A stretch of DNA of 64,000 nt from Ochotona curzoniae (Eukaryota > Chordata > Mammalia > Lagomorpha > Ochotonidae), in assembly GCF_017591425.1 (NCBI RefSeq), contig NW_024467119.1, positions 79,662,894 to 79,726,893 of the forward strand. Direction: 5' to 3'. Both the position numbers and the translations under genes were made by a program. A model generated the notes under the pieces. It saw only the letters and a list, made by a program, of their open reading frames with translations, did not search any database and was not told the DNA's origin. Below, in pieces: positions 10,735 through 22,774 of the stretch (within the stretch, counting starts at the first letter, position 1; every line of letters starts with the position of its first letter).

Positions 10735-11330
10735 TGAGAGGCAGCGAGACAGGCAGGCAGACAGGCAGTATGCCCATCTACTGTTTGACTGCCCAGTTGC
10801 CTACCAAGAACTGGGAGTCAGGAGCTCAAGTTAAGTTGTTTTTGTTTGTTTTGTTTTGTTTTGTTTAAGCATTATTTATTTTTATTGGAAAGGCAGATTT
10901 ACAGAGAGAAGAGAGACAGAGAGAACGATCTTCCATCCGCTGGTTCACGCCCCAAGTAGCCTTAGTGGCCAGAGCTGAGCTGATCTGAAGCCGGAAGCTT
11001 CTTCCAAGTCTCCCATGTGGGTGCAGGGTCCCAAGGCTTTGAGCCATCCTTGACTGCTTTCCCAGGCTACAGGCAGGAGGCTGGGTGGTTAGTGGAGCAG
11101 TTGGGATATGAACTGCAGCCCATATGGGAACCTGGCGCGTGCAAGGAGAGGATTTAGCCACTGAGCCATCATGCTGGGTCCTCAAGCCAAGTTTCTAACT
11201 TGGGTGGCACGAGCACCGTCATTTGAGCTTCCACTGCATCCACCTAGGGTCTGCACTAACAGAAAGTTGGAGTCAGGCCTTGAACCTAGCTGCTTCGAGG
11301 TTGGGATGTGGATGTCTTAGCCCCTGTCTT
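10735..11330 (-). repeat. Older CSINE, minus strand, split by a younger one
   Basis: The 3' part (10735-10830, 'gagaggcagcgagacaggca') and the 5' part (11183-11330, 'ggagtcaggccttgaaccta') flank the nested copy. Near-repeats 'ctcaagttaagtt' and 'ctcaagccaagtt' look like the decayed target duplication of the nested insertion. Confidence 0.65.
10862..11181 (-). repeat. CSINE, minus strand, nested
   Basis: 'gcattatttatttttattgg' tail to 'atcatgctgggtcc' head; inserted into the older CSINE listed above. Confidence 0.88.
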
Positions 11331-11489
11331 CACTGCTACAGTACATTTCCATGCCTTTTCCTTGGTTAGATATGCAGATAGGATGAATCATTGAAACTTT
11401 ACGCTGCATCACCTTTTTCATGTTGTAGGTACATACAGCATGGCTAGATTTTAGTCTTACATTAAGTTCCTGGTTTAAGCATAATGTCT

Positions 11490-11813
11490 TTTTAAAAACT
11501 TATTTATGTATTTCACTTGGAAAGACAGATATAGATGGAGAAGGAGAGACAGAGATAGGTCTTCCATGTGCTGCTTCACTCCCCCAGATGATTGCAATGG
11601 CTGGAACTGAGCCAATTTGAAGCAAAGAATCAGGAACTTCTTCCAGGTCTCACACAGGTGCAGATCCCAAGGCTTTGGGCCATCTTCCACTGCTTTCCCA
11701 GGCCACAATCAGGGAACTGGATGGGGAGTGGAGCAGCTGTGACATCAACTGGTACCCATGTACAATGCCAGTGATTGGAGGTGGAAGATTAGCCAGTTGA
11801 GCCATTGTGTTGG
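11490..11813 (-). repeat. CSINE, minus strand
   Basis: Full-length copy; flanks 'gcataatgtctttt' and 'gcacaatgttttaa' suggest a decayed target duplication. Confidence 0.85.
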
Positions 11814-12271
11814 GCCCTAAAGCACAATGTTTTAATCTTGTGGGTTTCTTACACGTCAGCCCAGTCAGGGTTATTATAGATTATGTTGGAAACTGTCCAT
11901 TACTTCTTCTGAGAGCCTGGAATCCCACCTGCCTAGAGGCCGACTAGGGTGACAGTCTGGTTTCCACCATTCATTTATGAATGCAGCCCTCTGGGATTTT
12001 TTTTTTCCAGTTTTCTTCATCCTTGTACCACTCTTTATTAGTCAGGAAATTTATGGGGCCCTGTGGCAGGAACCTAGAACAACCAGTTCACTCAGTTCAG
12101 GCCCATAATTTCATCAGCACAGCATCTGCCTCCCTGAGCTTGCTTGGCGCTGAGATGCTAATAACGATTCAGTCTCATGTGGCCACAAAACTTTGCCCTT
12201 TGAAAAGCACTTTCACCTAAATCATCTCATCTCATCTTCACAGGGACTCTGAGTGGCAGCATATAGATTTT
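11814..12271. other. Intron, nothing recognised
   Basis: No repeat or exon seen. Confidence 0.3.
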
Positions 12272-12330
12272 AAAAGAGTTACTTTATTTATTTGAAAGGC
12301 AGTGTTACAGAGTGTGCGTGAGGTGCCCCT
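12272..12330 (-). repeat. CSINE 3'-end fragment, minus strand
   Basis: 'gttactttatttatttgaaa' and 'ggcagtgttacagagtg' only. Confidence 0.6.
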
Positions 12331-12474
12331 TGGCTGAGCTCATTCCCAGTGTCCCCAAAGGCCAAAGTCCTTGCCACCTGCCCCTCTATGGCTGCAGGAG
12401 ACAGCCCTCCTGCAGGGAACTCTTTTTCTTCTGCTCTGTAGGTGGCGAATGACACTCGTCCTCCTCCCCTACCC

Positions 12475-12565
12475 CCCCTTTTCCTCCTCTTCCTCCTCCT
12501 CTTCCTCCCCCCTCTCCTCCTCCTCCCTCTCCTCCTCCTCTTCCTCTTTTTCTTCTTCTTCTTCT
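12475..12565 (+). repeat. Polypyrimidine (TCC/TTC)n microsatellite
   Basis: About 90 bases of C and T only, shifting from TCC-rich to TTC, ending exactly at the tail of the minus CSINE at 12566; it probably expanded from the SINE's A-rich tail. Confidence 0.9.
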
Positions 12566-12883
12566 AAGATTTATTTATTTTATTGAAAAGGCATATCTGC
12601 AGAGAGGAGAGGCAAAGAGAAAGATCTTCCATCCGATGATTCATTCCCCAAGTGGCTAAAATAGCCAGAGCTGAGCTGATCTGAAGACAGGAACCTGGAG
12701 CTTCTTCCAGGTCTCCCACATGGGTGCAGGGTCCTAAGTCTTTGAGCCATCCTTGACTGCTTTCCCAGGCCACAAGCAGGGAGCTGGGTGAGAAGTGGAG
12801 CAGCTGGGATTAGAACCGGCACCCATATGGGATCCCAGTGGTTGCAAGGCTAGGGTTTAGCCACTAGGCTATCCCATTGGGCC
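12566..12883 (-). repeat. CSINE, minus strand
   Basis: 'aagatttatttattttattg' to 'ggctatcccattgggcc'. Complete. Confidence 0.88.
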
Positions 12884-13012
12884 TTCTATGTGCTCTGAGA
12901 AATGTCTTGTCACATAACCATTGCAGCTATCATGCTGTAACTGCCACAACTACAAGATGTAGCCAGTAACACCACAGCCCAGATTCCTTTATGTTAGGGG
13001 GTTTTTCAGAAA

Positions 13013-13330
13013 AGATTTATTTATTTTTATTGCAAAGTCAGATATACAGAAAGGAGGAGAGGCAGAAAGGAAGATCTTCCATCAGATGATTCACTCCCCA
13101 AGTGACCGCAATGGCTGGTGCTGTGCCAATCCAAAGTCAGGAGCCAGGAGCTTCTTCTGGGTCTCCCACACAGGTATAGGATTCCAAGGCTTTGGGCCAT
13201 CCTCGACTGCTTTCCCAGGCCACACACAGGGAGCTGGATGGGAAGTGGAGCTGCCAGGATTAGAACTTGTACCCATATGGGATCCTGGTATGTTCAAGGC
13301 GAGGAATTTAGCTGCTAGGTTACTGCGGCT
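13013..13330 (-). repeat. CSINE, minus strand, younger subfamily
   Basis: Has the diagnostic tail side 'attgcaaagtcagatataca' of the younger group; the head end is slightly eroded near 13325. Confidence 0.88.
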
Positions 13331-13394
13331 TTGTTTGTAGATAGAAGAAACTGATGCATGTTTGAAGGCAAAAAGGAGAAGATGAGGGGTAGGT

Positions 13395-13690
13395 AGTTGG
13401 TGTTGTAACAACACTGCATGGGATGCCTGCATGCCTTACCAGGGCACCTGAGTTGGAGTCCCAGCTCCCTGTTGGTGACAGCTTCCTGCTGATCTGTATC
13501 CTGGGAAGCAGGAGCCAATAGGCTCAAGCACTTGAGTTCAACCACCAATGTGGGAGACCCAGACTGAGTTCTGGTTCCCTGGCTTTGGCCTGCATCGGCA
13601 TGGTTGCTGCAGGTACTTGGGGAATTAAGCAGCACGTGGGAAATGTGTGTCTGTCTCCCTTTTGAATTAAACAAATAAGTCTTTAAAGTT
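13395..13690 (+). repeat. CSINE, plus strand, diverged
   Basis: 'ggtgttgtaacaacactgca' head and 'aattaaacaaataagtcttt' tail. Confidence 0.75.
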
Positions 13691-13725
13691 AAAATTATGT
13701 TTAATGTATTTTTAAAAAATGGAAA

Positions 13726-13830
13726 AGGAGCTGGGGGGGAATAGGTGGAGGTTTTTGGGGGGAGGGCCGGAGAAGATGGGGGCAGCGAGAGGAGCTGGGC
13801 GGGCATGGGGCTGGGGCCAGGTAGGGAGAG
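13726..13830 (+). repeat. G-rich low-complexity tract
   Basis: Repeated runs of 3-7 G ('ctgggggggaatagg', 'ttttggggggaggg', 'catggggctggggcc') that could form a quadruplex on the plus strand. 13831-14719 holds nothing else recognised apart from the inverted repeat noted at 14623-14647. Confidence 0.6.
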
Positions 13831-14719
13831 AAGGACTAATTGAGATTCTGCTCCATGAGATAGGTGGTGAGGAGGCAGGCGGCCACTCAGGAGTTAATTG
13901 TACTGGCAGGAGCTTTTTCCCTTAGGCTCTGCACTTGGAGGAAGGATGAATGTAGACCTTTGGGGTCGAGGATGAATTCCTTAAGTCTTGCCAGAAAAGC
14001 TGTTTCCTGCTGAGCAAGTTGTTCAATGTCACGTTGCATAACATCCACCTCAGTGGTATTATTTCCGGCTTCACTCCTGTCTGAAAGAATTACGTGAGAG
14101 TGGGTGCAGATGTGGGGCTCCATGCCCGGTCCTCCTGCCATGTAAAGTTGCAGCCATTCTAAAACTAACAACTTAAAAACTCCCCAAAGTGAAGCACAAG
14201 TGTGCCTTTCTCCTTACTCCGACTGGGAAGAACTTGGCAACAGAGATGACTTCAGCCCCTGTAAGCACACGTGGCCAGCAGCCGTAAGTGGCTCACTGCC
14301 GAGTCCTCGCTGCCACTAATGTGTCCTTGGGGCATGACTTGGCACAAGGGTTTGATTTTCAGCGTGTCGTTCTCTGGATTCCCACTCCCCCTGAAGTGTT
14401 CTTTTTCACCTCTCTGCTCTCATTCTCATTGCTGTTACCATCATCCCCCAGCTGGGGCAGGAGGCGAGAGGGTGTTGAACAGCAGTTCTCAAAATGTGGG
14501 TTTCATGAGTGGGCTGTGAATCAGGTTAGTGAGGTGCAATGCATCTATTAAGAAACTAAATGAAATGGAGTTGAATAGAAAGCAGCAGAATGTATGGGCC
14601 ATGCCTGGATCCAGGCAGCCTCTGTGACAATGGGCCGGATTGTCACATGGGGTCTGTTTCTGCTCTGGACCACCTTCACCAAAGTGTGGGGAAATCAGGT
14701 ATAGACGCACATAAAGCCC

Positions 14720-15020
14720 TTAGGACAGCTGTGGTTGGAATGTGCCCCCCACATTTGAGGTGTTGGAAGCCTGGTCCCCTAATGGAACCGTATGGAGAAG
14801 TGGAATGGATCAGGGGCTGGGGTATGGAGGTGATCGGGTCCTCAGGTGCTCTGCCCTTGTCAGTGGATTCATGCATTTGCGGAGTGATGCATTAGTGATT
14901 CATCCAGGAATGACTTGGTTATGAAAAACAACTCTCTTTGCATCTTGCTCTTCCTCACGATGGGATGTCCTCTGCCAAGTTAGGCAGTAGCAAGCCGGCC
15001 CAGGATGCATACTGCATTCC
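14720..15020 (+). mobile_element. MaLR-type LTR fragment (MLT1/MST-like)
   Basis: 'gctgtggttggaatgtgccc', 'gtgttggaagcctggtcccc', 'atcgggtcctcaggtgctct' and '...gtggattcatgcatt...' follow the layout of mammalian MaLR LTRs as I recall it. The 3' end is unclear. Subfamily not assigned. Confidence 0.55.
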
Positions 15021-15184
15021 CTCTGTGCCTCTCACATCGACTCTGCTTGAAGCATCAACCATCTTACTTGCTATTTATTTTTTACACACTAATATGCAGT
15101 GTTCATGGCTTCACAAACTCTTTGAAACTCTCCCAGGTGCTACCACTTGACAGTTCCGGAACTTTTTCTGATCTTTTTCTATTT

Positions 15185-15405
15185 AAAGTTTATTTAGTTG
15201 CTTATTTGTTTGTTTAAAGTGTCAGCATTGGGCTGGCCTGAAGCCAGGAACTGCAGGTTCCCATGTGGCTGGCAAAGACCTCTGTATTTGAACCATCATC
15301 TTCTGCTTCCTAGGGTGCCCATTATCAGAAGTGAAGGAAGTGAAGGAGCCAGGACTCCAGCTAGGATACTCCACCATGGGTACACACCAAATGCCCACCC
15401 TTGAT
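15185..15405 (-). repeat. CSINE, minus strand, diverged and internally deleted
   Basis: 'gtttatttagttgcttattt' tail, 'ggcctgaagccaggaactg' middle; short of full length. Confidence 0.6.
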
Positions 15406-15486
15406 CCTCTTTGTAAGAAGTAGAAGTTTCTTTTCTCATCCCTCCTTTACATCCATGCAGGCTGTCCTTGCTCTAGAAATTTCTTT

Positions 15487-15775
15487 ACTTATTTATTTAT
15501 TTTTAAGGCTTACTTATTTGAAAGAATGACAGAGAGAGGCCGGCAGATCTTTCATCTGCTAGTTTGCTTCCCAAATGGCCATAATGCCAAGGCTGAGCTA
15601 GGCTAAAGCTGAGACCCAGGAATCTCATGTGCCTCTTCCAAGTGGGTGGCAGGGGTCCAAGGCCTTGGACCATCTTTTACTGATACCCCAAGGTCATTAG
15701 CAGGGAGCTGGATTGGAAATGGAGCCGCTGGAACTGGAATTACCAGTGCAGTTCCCTGACACCAACCCTGGCATA
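15487..15775 (-). repeat. CSINE, minus strand
   Basis: 'acttatttatttatttttaa' to 'cctgacaccaaccctggc'. Older copy. Confidence 0.8.
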
Positions 15776-16084
15776 TTTGAGTCTGAGGATTGTGCTCCTT
15801 GGTAAATGTATGGCATCCAGAACTTTAATGTTACTTGCATTTCTGGTGAGAGTTTGAGGAAGCCAAGCAGAACTGAAAATCAGCTAGTTCAGGTTCTCCT
15901 TTTTATTTGTTGATTTAACTTTCGGGATATGTATGGGAGATTAGAGTTTAACTTGTCCTTTGTGTCCAGAATACATTTCCTCCAATGTTACATTGACACG
16001 TGTTATAATCTCATTGTTACAGGACTTCAATAAGCATTTTTGATTACTTGATAATTAGTTGATTGATTTCTTTTAGAACGAATA

Positions 16085-16383
16085 CTTTTTTGAGAAAAAA
16101 TTACATATTTATTGGAAAGGCAGTTAAGGTAGCGAAAGAGAGAGCTTCCATCCATGCTTCACTTCTCAGCAGCCTAAAATGACTGGGCCTGGGTTGGGCA
16201 GAAGCTAGGAGCCCGGATGTCCATCCATGTCTCCCTCAGAATGGAAGGGACTCAACTACTTGAGCCATCACCTACTGTCTCTCTGGGAGCATATTAGCAG
16301 GCAGCTGGGACTCTGAGCCAGGTACTTCCATAGGAGCGTGGCTATCCAGCTGGCCACCTTCACCAATACGCCACATACCCTCT
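16085..16383 (-). repeat. CSINE, minus strand, diverged
   Basis: 'ttacatatttattggaaagg' to 'caccaatacgccacatacc'. 15776-16084 before it holds nothing recognised. Confidence 0.75.
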
Positions 16384-17739
16384 CCTGAATGTTCGTGGTG
16401 CCATGGTCACTCAGCAGTGTGCATACTAATCAAAGCATATGAAATGTGAAATGTCAGGGCACATATAAGTGCCTATGTGTTTTCTACATTGTCAAGCCAG
16501 AAATGCATGGTATCAGAATGGTCTGAAAGGCCTTACAAGTATTGAGGTTTGATTTTTAGTGTCTTTGCAAAGAACAGAAGGTCTGTCAGTAGTCTGCTCT
16601 CCAGCCCACTCCCATGTGACTTGCACTTTGCCCAGCTGTTCAGAAGCTTCTGGCTTGGAATACAGGCTGGGCACTCTGCTGCTGTGGGGACTGGTAGTGG
16701 TTCTTGGCCACATTGTGTGCAGGTGGACCAAAGCCCAGTTTCTTTAGTCCACAGGAAACTGAGCACTTTTCTAAGAAAAGAGCCCAGGAGAATGAGCCTG
16801 CTTGCTCTTTTGTCGTTCTGCGCTTCTCTCCCTGTAACTCCTGAGTAAGAGTACACACTGAGGTGATGGTGCTGGTCACTGTTGTGTGTGTGAGTCCACC
16901 CTCCAAGCAATACTCAGAAGCTGACAAACCAACCAATAACATAGATTTCCAGGAAGGTCTGTCAGCTCTTGGTAGTCTACATGCATCTATATTCCATAAC
17001 TAAGAAGGCCTGACAAATGGCATATACATTTTACTATGTGTGCCCAGTTGAGTTCATGGAGGTGAAGGCAGTGAATGGGCTGCTCTTGACAGACTGGGTA
17101 TGCCCTGACCGGAGGCAGGAGGGCTTGTTGAGTGGATTAGTGATGAGCACAAACTGACTTGAGTCCTTTAGAGACTTTCCCCAGGAGACCACAAAGCCAG
17201 AACAGCAGAAACTCATTTATCTGGTTTCTAACCCCAGCAGCATTCAAATAATAGTATTATTTTAAAAGAACTGTCTCATCCAATTTTGAAGAAGTCGTGC
17301 CAGTCTAATAATTAAAGAACATTTGCTCCCAGAACAATACAAGTGGTGATGATCTAGCAGTGGGTGGCATCCCAACAGCACCACCCTGAATGCACTGTGG
17401 GTGGAGGGGCTCACGGAAAGTTGTTCACTGATATCAGGGACAGTCACTGTTAATACTTTGTCAGTGACTCTTGGTCACTTACGTGTATATACAAGCTACA
17501 TTAATTCATCGAGTTTCAATCATACATATATATCTGTTCTTTTCTAAAGCACCATTTTCAATAATTGGAGCCTTTCGGTGTTAACTAAATTCCAAGAATA
17601 CTGTTAACCCAAAATAGATCAGATACATCAGATCTTGATGTTTTGGGTACGTTCTCTTATTTCTAAAAAGATGGGCTTTTTTTTTTCCCCCAATCTCTGT
17701 ATACTAGTGAGTCCTATTTTGTAAAGTTGCCTTATGAAT
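16384..17739. other. Intron, nothing recognised
   Basis: 1.36 kb without a recognised repeat or exon. Open frames on both strands at 16513-16942 overlap each other and look accidental. Confidence 0.35.
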
Positions 17740-18030
17740 CAAAAGGGGAGAGCGGCTGATGTTGGTTCTGGTCCTGGCTGCTCTGCTTCTGATCCAGCTT
17801 TCCGTGCTGATCCGTCTGGGAAAGCAATGGAAGATGACCCATGTCTTTGGGCTCTTATACCCACCGTTGGAGACCCAGGTGGAGTTCCGGGTTCCTAGGC
17901 TTCAGCTTGGCCCAGCCCCAACCATTGTGCCCATGTGGGGAGTGAACCAGTGGGTGAAAGATCTTCCCCTATCCCCACACTCTGCTCCAACTCTACCACT
18001 CAAATAAATAAGTAAATATTTTTTTTCTAA
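17740..18030 (+). repeat. CSINE, plus strand, head truncated
   Basis: 'tctggtcctggctgctctgc' to 'caaataaataagtaaatatt'. The first ~50 bases of the SINE are missing. Confidence 0.75.
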
Positions 18031-18149
18031 GTAATAAAATAGGGCTGTGTAGCGCAGAACCTGTTACCTCATGGGAAGTCAGTAAATGCTAAGTCCCTTC
18101 CTCTCCATATGTCTGAAATAACATGTGTTGAAGGAAAAATAATAGTCAT

Positions 18150-18300
18150 AAAATAAGTGAGTGAGGTTTGCTGAGCCCTGTTCATCCTCTAGACCTTGCC
18201 ACATCTAGGGTACAAGGTGAGGAGGTACAGCCAGGAGCTTACACTCTAGCAGTAAAGAGGCTGATATTTAAAGAAATAAATCTGCAGAGAATGACCATCA
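18150..18300 (+). repeat. Ancient L2/MIR-like fragment
   Basis: 'gagcttacactctagcagta' resembles the 'gagctcacagtctag' stretch of old mammalian repeats. Weak. Confidence 0.3.
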
Positions 18301-18540
18301 ACAATAAGGTACACCAAAGGAGGGATGAGCCAATGTTGGCCATGCGGAAAGAGATGCTGGGCGCAGGGGATAGGTCTCTGACACAGTGGGTTAGCTTCTA
18401 CTTGGGAACACCTTATCCCATATCTAAATGCCTGGGTTTGATTCTAAATGGAAAAATAACAAGGAAAGGAAAAGAGTTCAACTCTAGGTAGAGGATAAGT
18501 GTGTATTATGGTATAAAGATTTTAAAAAGAGATAGATCTG

Positions 18541-18880
18541 TGGGCCCAGCGCGGTGGCGCAAGTGGTTAAAGGTCCTCGCCTTGCACGCCCGGGATCCCA
18601 TATGGGCGCCGGTTCTAATCCCGGCAGCCCCGCTGCCCTTCCACCTCCCTGCTTGTGGCCTGGGAAAGCAGTCGAGGATGGCCCAAAGCTTTGGGAACCT
18701 GCACCTGCATGGGAGACCCGGAAGAGGCTCCTGGCTTCGGATCTGCATAGTATCGGCCCGTTGCGCTCACTTGGGGAGTGAATCATCGGATGGAAGATCT
18801 TCCTCTCTGTCTCTCCTCTCTGTATATCTGCCTTTCCAATAAAAAAATGATAAAAATAAATCTTTAAAAAAAAAAAAAGA
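18541..18880 (+). repeat. CSINE, plus strand, young full-length
   Basis: Starts 'gggcccagcgcggtggcgca', keeps CpGs throughout and ends in a long A tail. 'gagatagatctgtg' before and 'gagagatctgtg' after are the target duplication (two-base indel). Confidence 0.95.
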
Positions 18881-18942
18881 GAGATCTGTGGTAATTCAAG
18901 AGTCTCTGAAACCTCAGAATGAGGGCATTTAGAATTTTTAAA

Positions 18943-19200
18943 AGGGGTGGGTGATAGATCTAGGGGTTAAGACCTTGATCAGGATGCCTGCATCCCATAT
19001 TGGCATGCCTGGGTTCAGGTCCTGGCTCCACACACTGTGGGAGGCAGCAGGTCATGGCTCCAGTGTGTGAGTCCCTGGCACACACTTGATCTTGGGAGTT
19101 CTTGATGGAGTTTCTGGCTCCTAGATTTGTCGTGCACTTTTGAGGAATGAGCTAGTGGATAGATATCTGAATGCATCTCACTGTTCTTTAAAAAGTTGTA
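18943..19200 (+). repeat. CSINE, plus strand, old
   Basis: 'gatctaggggttaagacctt' head, 'catcccatattggcatgcct', tail lost into AT-rich sequence. Confidence 0.65.
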
Positions 19201-19213
19201 GCCAAACCCTTTA

Positions 19214-19550
19214 TTTTTACGAAGATTATTTTATTATTTGAAAGACAGAGTTACAATGTTGGATGGAGGAAAAACAGAGAAAGAGAGATCTTCCATCCAC
19301 TGGTTCACTCCCCTAATGGCCACAACCACCGGGTCTGGACCCATCCAAAACCAGGAGCCAGGAGCTTCTAATGGGTTTCCCATGTGGGTGGCAGGAGCTG
19401 AAGCCCTTGGGTCATCTTCTGCTACTTTCCAGGGCTCATTAGCAGGAGCTGGATTGGCAGTGCAATAACTGGGACTTAAATCAGTGACTATATAGGATGC
19501 TGGCACTGCAGGCCAGGGATGAACTCCCTACACCACAATGCTGAACCCAC
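19214..19550 (-). repeat. CSINE, minus strand
   Basis: 'gattattttattatttgaaa' to 'ccacaatgctgaaccc'. Confidence 0.8.
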
Positions 19551-19784
19551 AGAATCTGTTTAAGAGTTGCTGGACAGCAAATCTGGAGTAGCCTTTCCAG
19601 CTCCAATGACATTCACTGAATCTGCTGTGCTTGAATGTCCTTGGGTGAGTCATGCATGTGCCCAGCACCTTGGGGCTTGAATGCTCTAGGTTTCTAGAGC
19701 CAGAAGAGACAGACCCTTGTATAAAACCCTAAGAGCTCTCTATGATGGACTCATTGCTTATATTCTCCAACATTCATGTAAAAA

Positions 19785-19893
19785 GGTCCTTCAAAAAGTT
19801 TCTGGGGAAAAAAATGGAACTTAAAAAACTATTTTAGTACCAACAAATGTATATTGTGAAAAAAATAACTATGCATAGATTTCCAAGAGTTGT
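19785..19893. mobile_element. Palindromic MITE-like element, copy 1 (partial)
   Basis: 'ccttcaaaaagtttctgggg' start and 'ctatgcatagatttcc' centre match the other copies at 23088, 28285, 29755 and 62172. The right part is cut by the CSINE at 19893. Confidence 0.55.
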
Positions 19894-20190
19894 TTGTTTT
19901 TAAGATTTGCTTATTTATTTGAAAGAGTTATATATGGAGAAAAAGAGTTCTTCTATCTGCTGGTTCACCCTCCAAATGTCCTGAGCTGGGCTAGGCTGAA
20001 GCCATGAGCCAGAAGCTTCTTCCAGGTCTCTCAAATACAGAGGTCCAAGTACTTGGGCCATCTCCTACTGCCTTCCCAGGTGCACTAGCAGGGAGCTAGA
20101 TCGGAAGTAGAGCAGCCAGGGCGGGACTCAGACTGGCTTCCGTGTGGGTCCAGGTTGTGGCTTTACCCACTGTGCCCCAATGTCAAACTT
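19893..20190 (-). repeat. CSINE, minus strand
   Basis: 'tttaagatttgcttatttat' to 'ctttacccactgtgcccc'; inserted at the end of the MITE-like element. Confidence 0.75.
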
Positions 20191-20600
20191 ATTTTCAAAA
20201 GTGTTTACTATCAAAAGAAGCTCGTATTTTTAATCCGTTTTCCTGGGAGCTTGCAGGAGCCTAGCCCAGTGTGGTGGTGCATGCAGCTGGATCGATTGGG
20301 AGTTGATGAGGGCAGGCAGAGTCATGCCTGTGGGGACCTCTTGTGGGATTAGTGCTCAGTATTTCCAGCTAGGAAGGCTCTGATAGAACTGCTTGGAGAT
20401 CCTATCATAAAGTGAGCTCTTTGCTTTTGCCTGGCTGATGTTCTCTTTCTTCTCCTGTCTGACCTAGAGAAAACCTTGCCTTCTTATTTCTCATTGCCAA
20501 GAAACATAGTCACCACAGTCTGCCAAGCATCCAGACAGCCTAAGGGTCCCTGGTGCCTCCTAAACTGTAGCATCTTTGTTACATTCAAGAGGGACAAGTG

Positions 20601-20938
20601 GGCCTGGCGTGATAGCATAGCGGTTAAGGTCTTCGCCTTGAACATGCCCTTGGATCCCATATGGAGGCTGGTTCTAATCCCAGCTGCTCCAGTTCCCATC
20701 CAGCTCTCTGCTTTGTGGCCTGGGAAAGCAATCGAGGATGGCCCATAGCATTGGGACCCTGCACCCGCGTGGGAGACCCAGAAAGAAGTTCCAGGCTCGT
20801 GGCTTCAGATCGGCTCAGCACCGACTGTTGGGCTCACTTGGGGAGTGAATCATCGGACAGAGGATCTTTCTCTCTGTCTTTCCTCCTCTCTACACATCTG
20901 CCTTTCCAATGAAAATAAATAAATCTTAAAAAAAAAAA
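20601..20938 (+). repeat. CSINE, plus strand, young with perfect target duplication
   Basis: Flanked by the perfect 15-bp direct repeat aagagggacaagtgg at 20587-20601 and 20939-20953. Full length with A tail. Confidence 0.96.
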
Positions 20939-21280
20939 AAGAGGGACAAGTGGATGAGTAAGTGAATGTCATAAATAAATGGCCTGCACCAAGTTTTCTT
21001 ATTTCTTTTTTTTTTTCAACGTTATTAAGTGATAATGTTTTTGTTCATCTTTGTCTTAATTAACAAAATTTTAGGATGATATTGAATGTTCAGGCATGAC
21101 AGCATACTAACATTAAACATTTTTAAAACATTTTTTTGGAAAGCAGAGATCAATATTTTTAAGATACTTCAAGGAAGCAGGTCAGGGAGGGCCTGGCAGT
21201 GGCTGCCCGTGTGCTACCTTGTTTTTTTTCTGAGGTAAATAGTCACTAGATAAAAGATGAATGTGATATTCATCTTTCCT

Positions 21281-21611
21281 GGGCCTGATGTGATAACTTA
21301 GTGGCTAAAGTCCTTGCCTTGCACGCGCTGGGATCCCATGTGTGTGCCGATTCTAATCCCGGCAGCTCCACTTCCCATCCAGCTCCCTGCTTGTGACCTG
21401 GGAAAACAGTGGAAGACTGCCCAAAGCCTTGGGGCTCTGCACCCATGTGGGAGACCTGGAAGAAACTCCTGGCTCCTGACTTCAGATCAGCTCAGCTCTG
21501 ATCATTGAAGCCACTTGGGGAGTGAACCAGAGGGCAGAAGATCTTTCTGTCTCTCTTCCTTTCTGTAAATCTGTCTTTCCAATGAAAATAAATAAGTCTT
21601 AAAAAAAAAAG
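21281..21611 (+). repeat. CSINE, plus strand, young with perfect target duplication
   Basis: Flanked by the perfect 16-bp repeat gatattcatctttcct at 21265-21280 and 21612-21627. Confidence 0.96.
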
Positions 21612-21924
21612 GATATTCATCTTTCCTTACTTGTCATAAGCATAGAAGATTATTGCTGCCAAACTGTGCATAAGGCTTTTGAGTTTACTTTTTAAAAAAT
21701 AATTTCCTATAATAACACTGCAAATGCTTAAGGCTAAGCAATAAAGAATAAGACACAGTATCTTATTTGGCAGGGTTTTCTTTCTAATATACAGGTTCCC
21801 ATTTTGAATGTAGAGATTCTACATGATAGTTGTAACTATGTTTTCAAAGAGGTTCTGCATTACTGTACACATATGTATAGGCAGCAGGGTTTTTTCTTTA
21901 GAAAATAACAACAACAACATACAA

Positions 21925-22235
21925 CATATCAGGGCAAGTAGGTTAAGCTGCTGCCTGCAGCACCGGCATCCCATTTGGACACTTGTTCAAGTCCCAGCTG
22001 CTGCACTTCCAATCCAGCTTCTGTTAGTACATCTGGAAGGGCAGCAAAGGATGGCCAGGTGAGACCTCAGTCACACAAAGGGAATGGAGCTCCTGGCTCC
22101 TGGCTTTGGTCTGGCCCAGTCCTGGCCAGGGTGGCCATCTGTGGAGTGAAGCAGCAGATGAAAGATCGTTCTGTCTCTCTCTCTTTCACTCTTTCAAATA
22201 CACAAGTAAACCTCAAAAAAAGAAAAGAAAAAAGA
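21925..22235 (+). repeat. CSINE, plus strand
   Basis: 'gggcaagtaggttaagctgc' head to '(caaa)-rich' tail. Older than its two left neighbours. 22236-22774 holds nothing recognised. Confidence 0.8.
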
Positions 22236-22774
22236 TCAAAAGCATGTGGTGATTAGACTACCCTTTTCCCCAGTGAAAGGACTTAGTCTAGGAGTAAACA
22301 TGTCACTTCAGATACTGAAAGAACTTATCATTGCAGAATACATGAAAAGCCCGTGAGTTACAGAACATCTCAGAGCTGTGCAGTATTATTATTCCCAATA
22401 TGTACCTGCACTTAGCAAGCGGACGGTCGTGTAAATGTGTTCTGAAGCATATGTGGTTGACTAGGCCAGACTGTTTTCGTTAACTTGTATGGAGGGAGAT
22501 CTAACTATTTGGTCCTGATAGTTCATCATTTTTCCCAATAGGTCCCTTCTACAAATAGGGCTCAAAAGGATGTGTAGCCCATTTCTGGCCATAGGACTGA
22601 AAACACATCCCTGGGTGTCCAGCAGGGCCGGACTCCCAGTCATTCTGTGGCAAGATTGTACATTTGCTGTGTCTTGGTTAGGGAATTCTTCTTTCTCCCC
22701 CTCCCTTGTGAAGGCCTCAGCATGGTCAGGGTGACAACTCTGACCAAGAGGAATCCTCATAAATTTCATGGAGG

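Noticed and set aside
18541..18600. tRNA gene at CSINE heads
   Set aside because: CSINE heads are tRNA-derived and carry A/B-box-like sequence but do not form a complete cloverleaf with an intact acceptor stem.
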